64,000 nucleotides of DNA from Enterococcus sp. RIT-PI-f. GTDB lineage: Bacteria; Bacillota; Bacilli; Lactobacillales; Enterococcaceae. The notes beneath the pieces were generated by a model. That model saw only the letters and a program-made list of their open reading frames with translations. It had not been told where the DNA came from and did not search any database. The stretch covers positions 186,001 through 250,000 of the forward strand of contig NZ_LHOX01000015.1 of assembly GCF_001297065.1 (NCBI RefSeq), in the 5' to 3' direction. Numbering within the stretch: the first letter of the stretch is position 1; each line of letters opens with the position of its first letter. The translations under genes and the position numbers were made by a program. Shown here piece after piece: positions 8,614 through 15,911 of the stretch.

Positions 8614-11600
8614 ATGATGAAAAAAATTCAAGTGGCCAATGCTGATACGACAGCTGTCTTTTTACCGACAGGAGATTTATATGAGATCCAAAGCCATGAT
8701 ATAATGATCAACCAATTAAACGGGAACCTATTAGATGGCAGCTTGAATCAACTGTATCTGCGTATCAAAGAAGATGGACAAGTGTCGTTTACCCCATTGA
8801 TTGGCTCGAATGCGAAAAGTACGTTTGCCTATAATGAACATCAATTGCAGTGGTCTGGTGTGTACAAATCGATCACCTATCAAGTTGATTTTCAATTGGC
8901 AGAAAATGTCTGGTTTTGGCGTGTCCGTTTGAAGGGCAGTGGAAAAGCCGATATCGTATACGGACAAGATGTAGGGAATGCCGCCAAAGGTGCGGTGCAA
9001 TCGAATGAAGCCTATGTTTCTCAGTATATCGATCATCATGTAACAGAGAGTGAAGGGCGGATCACGGTTTCTTCACGACAAAATCAACCGCAAGGTGGTC
9101 GCTTCCCTTTGGTTGAACAAGGGAGTTTCCAATCTCTGAAAGGCTATGCTACCGATGGCTATCAGTTTTTTGGCCGCAGCTATAAAACAACCAATCTTCC
9201 AGAAGCGTTGCAGCAAGAAAGATTGCCAAATGAAGTCTATCAATACGAATTTGCCTATATTGCCTTGCAAAGCCAATGGCTGGAGCTGAGCGACACACCG
9301 ACAGAAGTCGTCTTTTATGCCGCTGTCAAGGAAAACCAAGCAGACGCTGTATCTGCACCGCAATTTACCGTGGCTGACTTAGAGGCGCAATATGCACAAT
9401 TGGTATTTGATGACCTTAGCGGACAAGAAGTTCCTAGCAAACATTTAGGGGCTGTTGTGGTCGGCGAAACATTTACAGAAGCCGAGATCGCTGCGCGTTT
9501 TCCCAACCAAGAAGCAGTTGAAACCGTGGGGGACAAAACGTACTCCTTCTTTACTGACAATTACCACCATGTGGTACTGAAGGATAAAGAAGCAGAGATG
9601 GAGCGCAGTCATGGACATATCCTTTTGAGCGGGCAATCACTGACTGTCGATCAACCAATCATGAGTACGACTGTCTATATGAGTGGGATCTTTAATTCTC
9701 AGATCGTTTTGGGCAATACATCCATGAACAAGTTGTTGAGCAATAGCCGCAATGCCTTGAATCTGATCAAACAATCAGGGCAGCGAATCTATCTGAAAGA
9801 AGCAGACCAATGGCGGATCTTGACAATGCCTTCTGCATTTGAGATGGGCTTGAACTCAGCGTCTTGGTACTATAAATTGGCAAATGATGTCATTAAAGTC
9901 ACTACTTATACGCAATTAGAGGGTCGTCAGGTGACGACCACGATCCATAGTGAACAACAACGATCATATACTTGGGCGATCAGCAATCAGTTTGTAATGG
10001 GTGTGGATGATAGCGCGCCAACGGTCGCACTTGATGTATCGGATCAACTGCTGACGATCAAAGGATCACAAGACTCGCCGATTCACGAAGCATATCCAGC
10101 ATTAACGTATTATTTAGCGTCAGATCAACCCTTTTCAGTTACAGATGAATCCTTATTCAATGTGTCCCCAACCAAGGGTGAAGCTGCCTTGACAGTGTTG
10201 CAGTTTGATGCGCAAAAAGACGTATCATTTGTGATCCAAGGGACTTTAGACCAAGCACCTTATCAGCCCAATGTGAATGACTACGCAGTAGAAGATCAAG
10301 TGTATACGGACTTTATCAATACACTCTTGCACCAGTTTTCATTGCAGCATGACCAAGCGGATGTTGTCTCATTCAACTTATTGGCCCGTTGGTATACCCA
10401 CAATATGCTGGTCCATTATTTATCTCCTCATGGTTTGGAACAATATGGCGGCGCTGCTTGGGGCACGCGAGATGTGTCTCAAGGACCGACGGAATACTTT
10501 TTGGCCTTGAATCGTCCGGAAATGGTTGCTTCGATCATAGAACATTTGTTTGAAAATCAATTTGAAGATGATGGCAACTGGCCGCAATGGTTTATGTTTG
10601 ATCGTTATGAGAAACAAAAAGCGGATGAAAGCCATGGCGATGTCATCGTTTGGCCAATGAAGGTCGTCAGTGATTATTTAGAAAAGACCAAAGATTATAC
10701 CATTTTGGAGAAACAAATTGCTTACACTGACCGAGAAAGCTTTGAAAAAACCGCATCAGAAAGTTTGTTCAGCCATCTGAAAAAAGAAGTTGCCTATATC
10801 GAGGCCAATTTCTTGCCGGGTACCTATTTGTCTTGCTATGGCGATGGGGATTGGGACGATACCTTGCAACCGAACAACAGCAAATTGAAAAAACAAATGG
10901 CCAGCAGCTGGACCGTCGCGCTGACTTATGAGGTCTTGAAAAAATTAGGTCAGCAGTTGGCTGATTATGACGCTGCATACGCAGCACATCTTTCAGCACT
11001 AGCTGCTGGTGTGCAAAAGGATTTTGAAACCTATATGCTGGCTGACGGCACGCTGCCAGGATTTGTCTATATGGAAGATGAAAGCCATGTGGAGCTGATG
11101 GTTCATCCTACGGACAAAAAAACGGGGATCCAATACCGCTTGTTGCCGATGCAGCAAAGTATGATCGGGGAACTATTGTCACCTGAGGAAGCCAAGCATC
11201 ACTTAGCGATCATCAAGTCGCATTTGCAGTTTCCAGACGGCGTCCGCCTGATGAATCGCCCCGCACAGTATCAAGGCGGCGTCAGCACCAATTTCAAACG
11301 AGCGGAACAGGCAGCAAATTTCGGCCGTGAGATTGGCTTGCAATATGTTCATGCCCACATCCGTTTTACAGAAGCAATGGCCAAACTTGGCAATAAACAA
11401 GAAACGTGGCAAGGATTAGGCGTCATCAATCCGATCCAAATCAAAGAACGCGTGCCAAATGCCGAATTGCGGCAAGCGAATGTCTACTTTAGCAGTTCTG
11501 ATGGCGATTTCAAAACAAGGTATCAAGCACAAGAGAATTTTGGTAAACTAAAAGAAGGAACGGTTGGTGTAAAAGGCGGCTGGCGTATCTATTCCAGCGG

Positions 11601-11907
11601 ACCTGGTATTTATCTCAACCAATTGATCAGTCAAGTATTGGGGATTCGTGAATATGTGGATCATCTTGAGTTGGACCCAGTATTGCCGGCCGAACTTGAT
11701 GGATTGGCTTTGACCTATCAAATATATGCGCATCCAGTCAAGTTTGTCTTTCATGAAGCGACAGAGGCAAAAGTCGTTATCAATGGACAAGAGATGCCTT
11801 TACACTTTACCGAAAACCGTTATCGACAAGGGGCAATCTGTTTCGAAAAAGAACAAATCTGCCAATTATTCAACAAGAGCGACAATACAATCGATATTTA
11901 TCGTTAG
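8614..11907 (+). CDS. GH94-type 1,2-beta-oligoglucan phosphorylase (probable)
   Basis: A very large enzyme (about 1098 residues) of the glycosyltransferase 36 / GH94 class. The N-terminal half is rich in beta-structure; the (alpha/alpha)6 barrel region has PHGLEQYGGAAWGTRDVSQGP and the catalytic loop CYGDGDWDD near residue 740, whose Asp is the usual general acid of the family. Length, neighbouring GH3 gene, transporter and LacI regulator all match the Listeria locus whose phosphorylase splits beta-1,2-glucooligosaccharides with phosphate to glucose 1-phosphate. It has no signal peptide. The start ATG at 8614 lies eight to nine bases behind AGATAGGA. Cellobiose phosphorylase is the alternative family member, but these are near 800 residues long. 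Confidence 0.85.
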   Translation: MMKKIQVANADTTAVFLPTGDLYEIQSHDIMINQLNGNLLDGSLNQLYLRIKEDGQVSFTPLIGSNAKSTFAYNEHQLQWSGVYKSITYQVDFQLAENVWFWRVRLKGSGKADIVYGQDVGNAAKGAVQSNEAYVSQYIDHHVTESEGRITVSSRQNQPQGGRFPLVEQGSFQSLKGYATDGYQFFGRSYKTTNLPEALQQERLPNEVYQYEFAYIALQSQWLELSDTPTEVVFYAAVKENQADAVSAPQFTVADLEAQYAQLVFDDLSGQEVPSKHLGAVVVGETFTEAEIAARFPNQEAVETVGDKTYSFFTDNYHHVVLKDKEAEMERSHGHILLSGQSLTVDQPIMSTTVYMSGIFNSQIVLGNTSMNKLLSNSRNALNLIKQSGQRIYLKEADQWRILTMPSAFEMGLNSASWYYKLANDVIKVTTYTQLEGRQVTTTIHSEQQRSYTWAISNQFVMGVDDSAPTVALDVSDQLLTIKGSQDSPIHEAYPALTYYLASDQPFSVTDESLFNVSPTKGEAALTVLQFDAQKDVSFVIQGTLDQAPYQPNVNDYAVEDQVYTDFINTLLHQFSLQHDQADVVSFNLLARWYTHNMLVHYLSPHGLEQYGGAAWGTRDVSQGPTEYFLALNRPEMVASIIEHLFENQFEDDGNWPQWFMFDRYEKQKADESHGDVIVWPMKVVSDYLEKTKDYTILEKQIAYTDRESFEKTASESLFSHLKKEVAYIEANFLPGTYLSCYGDGDWDDTLQPNNSKLKKQMASSWTVALTYEVLKKLGQQLADYDAAYAAHLSALAAGVQKDFETYMLADGTLPGFVYMEDESHVELMVHPTDKKTGIQYRLLPMQQSMIGELLSPEEAKHHLAIIKSHLQFPDGVRLMNRPAQYQGGVSTNFKRAEQAANFGREIGLQYVHAHIRFTEAMAKLGNKQETWQGLGVINPIQIKERVPNAELRQANVYFSSSDGDFKTRYQAQENFGKLKEGTVGVKGGWRIYSSGPGIYLNQLISQVLGIREYVDHLELDPVLPAELDGLALTYQIYAHPVKFVFHEATEAKVVINGQEMPLHFTENRYRQGAICFEKEQICQLFNKSDNTIDIYR

Positions 11908-11919
11908 AAAGGAGAAGCC

Positions 11920-12879
11920 ATGGTAGGAATCAAAGATATTGCCCAGCAAGCGGGTGTTTCCATTTCCACCGTATCCTATGCATTGAATGGCAGTCCAAAA
12001 GTAACCGAGGAAACCCGTTCGCGCATCCAAGCGATCGCGAAGGAATTGAATTATGTTCCGAACATGGCGGCTCGCTCATTAAAACGCCGACAAACCAATA
12101 TCATTGGCGTCTATTTGGCAGACTACGCCGGTAGTTTCTACGGGGAACTGCTTGATGGGATCAAGAAAGGCTTGGAACTATTCGGCTATGAAATGATCGT
12201 TTGCAGTGGTAAAAAATCTCATTTATTTATTCCAGAACGGATGATCGATGGCGCAATTATTTTGGATTGGACTTTCCCTGCAGAGGAAATCTTGCAATAT
12301 GCGCAAAGAGGCCATCAAATCGTTGTCTTAGACCGTGTCATGTCCCATGACAATATTTATCAAGTATTATTGGATAACAAAGGCGGGGCTGCCCTAGCGA
12401 TCGATCAGTTGATTGCCGGACAAAGCGAAAAGGTATATTTGCTGTCGGGACCTGAAACAGGGTATGACAGCTATGAACGTTTAGAAGCGACTACCAAAGA
12501 GCTGACGCGCTTTGGCATTCCATTCGAAGTGATTCCTGGGGATTTTACGGAACCTTCAGGATATCAAGCAGCCAAACAATTGTTGGCCAATCCTACGCAA
12601 TGGCCGATCGATATCTTTGCTTTTAATGATGAAATGGCGATCGGGGTCTATAAATATGTCCGCGAGACAGCCTATCAAATCGGGAAAGATATACGGATCA
12701 TCGGGTTTGATAATACGGAGCTGGGGGCATTTGTCCAACCGCGCTTAGCAACGATCGCTTACTCAAAACACCGGTGGGGCATGGTTGCTGCCGAAAAAAT
12801 CATCCATGCGATCCAAGGGGATCCAGTGGAGGATGAGCATATCTACACAACCTATGTGGATGGTGAATCATTTATTTGA
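11920..12879 (+). CDS. LacI family transcriptional regulator of the beta-glucan operon
   Basis: A 319-residue regulator. The N-terminal DNA-binding helices are clear (IKDIAQQAGVSISTVSYALNG, then the hinge helix region NMAARSLKRRQTN), followed by a periplasmic-binding-protein-like effector domain with FAFNDEMAIGVYKY and IGFDNTELG. It starts 13 bases after the phosphorylase with GAAAGGAG upstream and ends the operon. The two GAAACGTTTC palindromes at 330-339 and 576-585 are plausible targets, which would make this a self-controlled operon induced by a sugar bound in the C-terminal domain. Confidence 0.92.
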   Translation: MVGIKDIAQQAGVSISTVSYALNGSPKVTEETRSRIQAIAKELNYVPNMAARSLKRRQTNIIGVYLADYAGSFYGELLDGIKKGLELFGYEMIVCSGKKSHLFIPERMIDGAIILDWTFPAEEILQYAQRGHQIVVLDRVMSHDNIYQVLLDNKGGAALAIDQLIAGQSEKVYLLSGPETGYDSYERLEATTKELTRFGIPFEVIPGDFTEPSGYQAAKQLLANPTQWPIDIFAFNDEMAIGVYKYVRETAYQIGKDIRIIGFDNTELGAFVQPRLATIAYSKHRWGMVAAEKIIHAIQGDPVEDEHIYTTYVDGESFI

Positions 12880-12895
12880 TGGGCTGCGAGATAGC

Positions 12896-12926
12896 AAAAA
12901 GACAGGCCGCTTGGTCTGTCTTTTTG
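12896..12926 (+). terminator. Terminator of the beta-glucan operon
   Basis: AAAAAGACAG (12896-12905) pairs with CTGTCTTTTT (12916-12925) around a short loop. It lies 17 bases behind the LacI gene. Confidence 0.8.
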
Positions 12927-13014
12927 TATACATAGTAGTTATTTACTTCCATTCTATTTCTGCCCATAATTTGGTATGATAGAAGAAACAGCAAGATACA
13001 AGAAGAGGTGGACA

Positions 13015-13584
13015 ATGGGGGAAAGCAATCAAACCAAAGCGATGATCGGCCAATCATTGGTGCAACTTTGCCAAACCAAAGAAATCAATAAAATCAGCGT
13101 CCAAGAGATTGCAGCGGCAGCCAATGTCAACCGTCAAACATTTTACTATCATTTTCCAGACAAAAAAGCCTTGATCCAGTGGATCTATCATCATGATGCG
13201 TTGGTCTTTTTGACCGCAGAAGATATTTCTTTGGATAACTGGGAAGAGGCGGCATTGCGTATGCTGAAAGCGATGAAAGCCTCTGCTGATTTTTATCGAA
13301 AATCAGTGATCGATGACCGAGAAATTTTGATGCGCAGTTTTTTTGAGATCACAGAACCGCTTTTTCAACGTTTGTTCCAAGGCGTAGACACCGATCAGCA
13401 ATTGACGGCCAAAGATATTGGCTTTTATAGCCGTTTCTTTTCCTATGGGTGCGGCGGCATCCTAGAATCATGGGTGCGAAATGATTTTCCAGAGTCGCCG
13501 CTAGAAATTGCAACGCAATTGTTTCGTTTAGCCAAAGATGTTGAATTTTTTTCTTACCAAATTTATGAACAAGAGGAGCAGTGA
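13015..13584 (+). CDS. TetR family transcriptional regulator
   Basis: A 189-residue regulator with an N-terminal TetR helix-turn-helix (ISVQEIAAAANVNRQTFYYHFPDK). The C-terminal part looks like the TetR_C group found near dihydroxyacetone kinase genes. An earlier ATG at 12976 is in frame, but it lies inside a -10 box (TATGAT, 12975-12980), and the ATG at 13015 has AGAGGTGG upstream, so 13015 is the start. Three bases separate it from the tyrosine phosphatase gene, so both are one transcript. Its ligand and targets are unknown. Confidence 0.85.
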   Translation: MGESNQTKAMIGQSLVQLCQTKEINKISVQEIAAAANVNRQTFYYHFPDKKALIQWIYHHDALVFLTAEDISLDNWEEAALRMLKAMKASADFYRKSVIDDREILMRSFFEITEPLFQRLFQGVDTDQQLTAKDIGFYSRFFSYGCGGILESWVRNDFPESPLEIATQLFRLAKDVEFFSYQIYEQEEQ

Positions 13585-13587
13585 ACC

Positions 13588-14046
13588 ATGACCAAAATAC
13601 TTTTTGTTTGTTTAGGCAATATCTGTCGCTCACCAATGGCAGAAGCCTTATTCCAGGCAGAGATCAAAGCACAAGGATTAGACTGGCAAGTGGACTCTGC
13701 AGCAACGAGTTCGTGGGAAGCGGGCAACCCAGCCCATCCTGGTACGCGGCATTTGTTGGCACAAAAGGGCCTCAGCAGTGAAGGGTTGATTTCTCGTCAG
13801 GTGGCCGAGGCCGATTTTGAACGCTTTGATTGGATCATCGGAATGGATGACCAAAATGTTGCAGCATTACGGAAACAAGCACCAAAGCAATATAGAGACA
13901 AGATTCATGCGTATTTAAGTGTGGTCCCTGAGCAGCAAGAGACGGAGATTCCAGATCCTTATTATACAGGTGATTTTGAAGAAACTTATCGTTTGATCAA
14001 ATTAGGCATGCCCTATTGGTTCGCAGCATTCGGGGAAGAAAAATAG
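13588..14046 (+). CDS. Low-molecular-weight protein tyrosine phosphatase
   Basis: A 152-residue protein with the signature P-loop CLGNICRS near the N-terminus (nucleophile Cys8 and Arg14 of the CX5R motif) and the general acid loop IPDPYYTGDFEETY near the end, both in the normal places. Such phosphatases act on phosphotyrosine proteins or small phospho-compounds in the cytoplasm. It is co-transcribed with the TetR gene three bases upstream. No tyrosine kinase or capsule genes are nearby, so the physiological substrate is open. Confidence 0.92.
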   Translation: MTKILFVCLGNICRSPMAEALFQAEIKAQGLDWQVDSAATSSWEAGNPAHPGTRHLLAQKGLSSEGLISRQVAEADFERFDWIIGMDDQNVAALRKQAPKQYRDKIHAYLSVVPEQQETEIPDPYYTGDFEETYRLIKLGMPYWFAAFGEEK

Positions 14047-14058
14047 CGATGTTCGCTC

Positions 14059-14086
14059 TTGTTTTTTTGCTTAAATTTGGTAAAAT
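14059..14086 (+). promoter_or_regulatory. Promoter of the small unknown gene at 14152
   Basis: TTGTTT at 14059-14064, a 16-base spacer and TAAAAT at 14081-14086. It lies right behind the phosphatase stop and supports a start at 14152 rather than at the earlier ATG at 14098. Confidence 0.5.
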
Positions 14087-14151
14087 AAGGATAAGAGATG
14101 CGAACGTATGTGTGGCTTTTTGCCTCGGTATCGTGCAGAAAGGAAAGTCCA

Positions 14152-14544
14152 ATGGAAAAGAAACCATCGCCTATCAAAAAATTAGGTAAACTCATTGTGA
14201 TGACATCCACCACTTTACTGGATACGTTTTTCAGTGATGATGCAGACAAGAAGAACCAAACAGAGAAATTACGAGAAGTACGGCGTCTGCTGCAAGAGGC
14301 AGCAACTGCTAAGTATCTGGTGGTGCTGCAAGTCAAGGCAGAGAAATTAGGAGAATTTGAAACCGTTACCGGATGGATCGTAGGCAAGACGGTCGCGAAG
14401 GAACAAGTTGTGTTGAAGCTGCAAAACAATCGTCAGCAGTTGCGGATCATTCCGTTACATCAAATTTTAAAGGTCAGTACATTGAACACCAAGCCCAGTG
14501 CGAAAAAACGAATAGATAAGCAAGAAGAAGCGGTCAACGAATGA
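14152..14544 (+). CDS. Hypothetical protein
   Basis: A 130-residue soluble protein that I do not recognise. AGAAAGGA lies eight bases before the ATG. After a basic N-terminus there is a helical, charged stretch (DKKNQTEKLREVRRLLQEA) and then a region that reads as alternating beta strands (YLVVLQVKAEKLG, VTGWIVGKT, QVVLKLQNN, LRIIPLHQI). This pattern is compatible with a small beta-barrel such as those in YolD-like proteins, but that is only an impression. The stop codon lies within the right arm of the terminator hairpin. Confidence 0.7.
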   Translation: MEKKPSPIKKLGKLIVMTSTTLLDTFFSDDADKKNQTEKLREVRRLLQEAATAKYLVVLQVKAEKLGEFETVTGWIVGKTVAKEQVVLKLQNNRQQLRIIPLHQILKVSTLNTKPSAKKRIDKQEEAVNE

Positions 14545-14558
14545 CCGCTTCTTCTTTT
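14523..14558 (+). terminator. Strong terminator overlapping the end of the 14152 gene
   Basis: AGAAGAAGCGGTCA (14523-14536) and TGACCGCTTCTTCT (14542-14555) form a perfect 14-bp stem with a five-base loop, ending in T residues. The stop codon TGA of the gene is part of the hairpin. Confidence 0.85.
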
Positions 14559-14564
14559 GTGTAT

Positions 14565-14919
14565 TTAGTTCTCCCCATGGGCCAATTGAACCACTGAGAG
14601 GCGCCACGCTGCCATATCTTTGATCAACGGATAAGGGATCTCTTGATCGAAAGGAAATTGAACAGCACCCTTGCTCGTCTTATAAGGTGCCAGCTCTTTT
14701 GAAAAATGCTGAATGGCATCAGGTGTAGGATAAAAACCTACATGTTTTTTTGCACAAGCGAAATGAACAAGATTTTCATGGTAATGGTAAGTAGGCATTT
14801 GATAGCTGATTTTCTCGATTGCTTAAGGCACTGCCTCTAGAATCGTTTGTCGGACTTTCATTAGAACAGCCTGATGCTGTGTAGGGGGCATTGGCGATAT
14901 ATTGATCTACAGTAGACAT
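14565..14919 (-). pseudogene. Broken DUF1801 (YdhG-like) gene
   Basis: Read leftward from an ATG at 14917-14919 with AGAGGTG before it, the product begins MSTVDQYIANAP and should continue QAVLMKVRQTILEAVP and AIEKISYQMPTYHYHEN, the normal start of a DUF1801 protein (about 118 residues, frataxin-like fold). Two lesions break it: one extra base near 14881-14884 shifts the frame, and a TAA (14823-14825) stands where a Gln codon would be expected before AIEKISYQ. The remaining two thirds are intact, so decay is recent. The downstream half could still be translated from an internal ATG (14798) but lacks the N-terminal helix. Confidence 0.8.
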
Positions 14920-14952
14920 AACGGCACCTCTTTTTTATTTTAAGTATACGAC

Positions 14953-14988
14953 AAAAAAAGGAGCCTGTCAGTGGGTGGCTGACAGGCT
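14953..14988 (-). terminator. Terminator of XRE gene / candidate small RNA 1
   Basis: AGCCTGTCAG (14962-14971) and CTGACAGGCT (14979-14988) form a perfect stem with loop TGGGTGG on the plus strand; on the minus strand seven T residues follow after two bases. Confidence 0.8.
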
Positions 14989-15044
14989 AGGAGTAAAAAT
15001 GAAAAGTGTTAGTTAGGGTTGTTTGTTGGTATGTATATACTATA
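14953..15044 (-). ncRNA. Candidate small RNA, copy 1 of a twin element
   Basis: Leftward unit downstream of the XRE gene. A TATAGT hexamer (15039-15044) precedes a conserved core (14989-15032) that recurs almost unchanged at 15788-15833, differing only by two single-base indels in homopolymers. The core leads into a perfect 10-bp hairpin and a T tail, giving a transcript of roughly 70-80 bases. The hairpin loop (CCACCCA in this orientation) is the same in both copies although the stems differ. The core contains a sequence complementary to AGGAGTAAAAATG, that is, to a ribosome site plus start codon. A 3' UTR of the regulator gene is the simpler alternative. Confidence 0.4.
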
Positions 15045-15108
15045 CCTAGAAAATGTGAATTTTTTGTGGAGAAAAGATTGGGAAGTGTTTAAGAATCATC
15101 ATTTTTTT

Positions 15109-15636
15109 TTACGAGATATCCAGTATTTTAATCCCAAAACGCCCTTTATTGGTTGTAGGCACGAAGAATTGCAGAGTATAGGTTCGATGACCGTTAGAGA
15201 TGGCACGATACAAAGCTTCTATTTCTTTTTCAGCAGCATCTTTGGAAGGATAAAAGGCTAGTTGGACCGAATGCTCGCCCCAAAAGGTATGTTTATCGAT
15301 GCCGCAAAGTAAAATGGTAGGTTCATCTGCTTTTGCTGCAAAAACTGGTGACAAAGTAAATTTGTAGAAAGCTGAAAGAGTCCCTGAGATGATACTGGTA
15401 ACAAAGATATGGTCTAAAGAACTTTGGACTATAGCAGGTTGATTTTCGTTACCCAACAAATAGTCTGTAGAGACGTCGAAGTAATTTGCAATACGTGTCA
15501 AGTTTTTTAGATCTGGTTCCGCAGATCCTTTCTCATAGCGCGAGATAGCTTGCCTTGATATTGAGAGATATTCTGCAAGAACTGATTGAGAAAGTCCCTG
15601 TTTTTTCCGCAGTTCTTTTAGCCGTTCAGAAAACAT
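15109..15636 (-). CDS. XRE family transcriptional regulator
   Basis: A 175-residue protein. Residues 1-60 are a clear helix-turn-helix of the Cro/XRE type (LKELRKKQGLSQSVLAEYLSISRQAISRYEKG, then LLGNENQ). The C-terminal 100 residues are not recognised; they contain the pattern HSVQLAFYPSKDAAEKEIEALYRAI, suggestive of a small alpha-beta domain. The reading frame runs back to 15768, but the ATG at 15634-15636 is preferred because GGAGGTACGTC stands just before it. The two TTGCAAC words at 15702-15730 lie in its promoter region and may be autoregulatory. It sits between the two copies of the twin element. Confidence 0.85.
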   Translation of the reverse strand: MFSERLKELRKKQGLSQSVLAEYLSISRQAISRYEKGSAEPDLKNLTRIANYFDVSTDYLLGNENQPAIVQSSLDHIFVTSIISGTLSAFYKFTLSPVFAAKADEPTILLCGIDKHTFWGEHSVQLAFYPSKDAAEKEIEALYRAISNGHRTYTLQFFVPTTNKGRFGIKILDIS

Positions 15637-15701
15637 GACGTACCTCCGTTGCTTTTCCTTCAATGATAAAAGAAATAGTCGTATCGCACAAGTGCAGTTT
15701 T

Positions 15702-15730
15702 GTTGCAAATGGGCACCTATCCGTTGCAAT
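15702..15730. promoter_or_regulatory. Direct repeats in the XRE promoter region
   Basis: GTTGCAAA at 15702-15709 and GTTGCAAT at 15723-15730 are spaced by exactly 21 bp, two helical turns, 66 bases or more upstream of the XRE start codon. This is a plausible operator pair for the XRE protein itself. On the minus strand TTGCAAC also resembles a -35 element. Confidence 0.35.
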
Positions 15731-15752
15731 ACTTGTTTACATCCTGTTTCAA

Positions 15753-15786
15753 ACAAAAAAACACCCACCGGTGGGTGGCCGGTGGG
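15753..15786 (-). terminator. Terminator of Mga-like gene / candidate small RNA 2
   Basis: CCCACCGG (15764-15771) pairs with CCGGTGGG (15779-15786) with loop TGGGTGG, and seven T residues follow on the minus strand. CACCCACCGGTGGGTG (15762-15777) is also a perfect palindrome, so two folds compete. Confidence 0.7.
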
Positions 15787-15845
15787 AAGGAGTTAAAAAT
15801 GAAAAAGTGTTAGTTAGGGTTGTTTGTTGGTATACATAAAGTATA
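15753..15845 (-). ncRNA. Candidate small RNA, copy 2 of a twin element
   Basis: Second copy of the element described at 14953-15044, here downstream of the Mga-like gene. A TATACT hexamer (15840-15845) replaces TATAGT, the core (15788-15833) is nearly identical, and the terminator stem has changed in both arms while the loop is kept. The flanks share a further interrupted similarity up to about 15890. Two copies behind two unrelated regulator genes speak for a duplicated functional unit rather than a chance 3' UTR. Confidence 0.4.
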
Positions 15846-15911
15846 CGGCTTAAATATGAATATTTTGTGACAAAACCCTTTGAAAGTTCTTAAGAACCTG
15901 TGACGGTTCTG

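Noticed and set aside
14989-15017. Mini open reading frames (AGGAG plus ATG, four to five codons) on the plus strand of the twin elements
   Set aside because: The short peptides differ between copies because of the indels, so coding is not conserved; the leftward RNA reading explains more.
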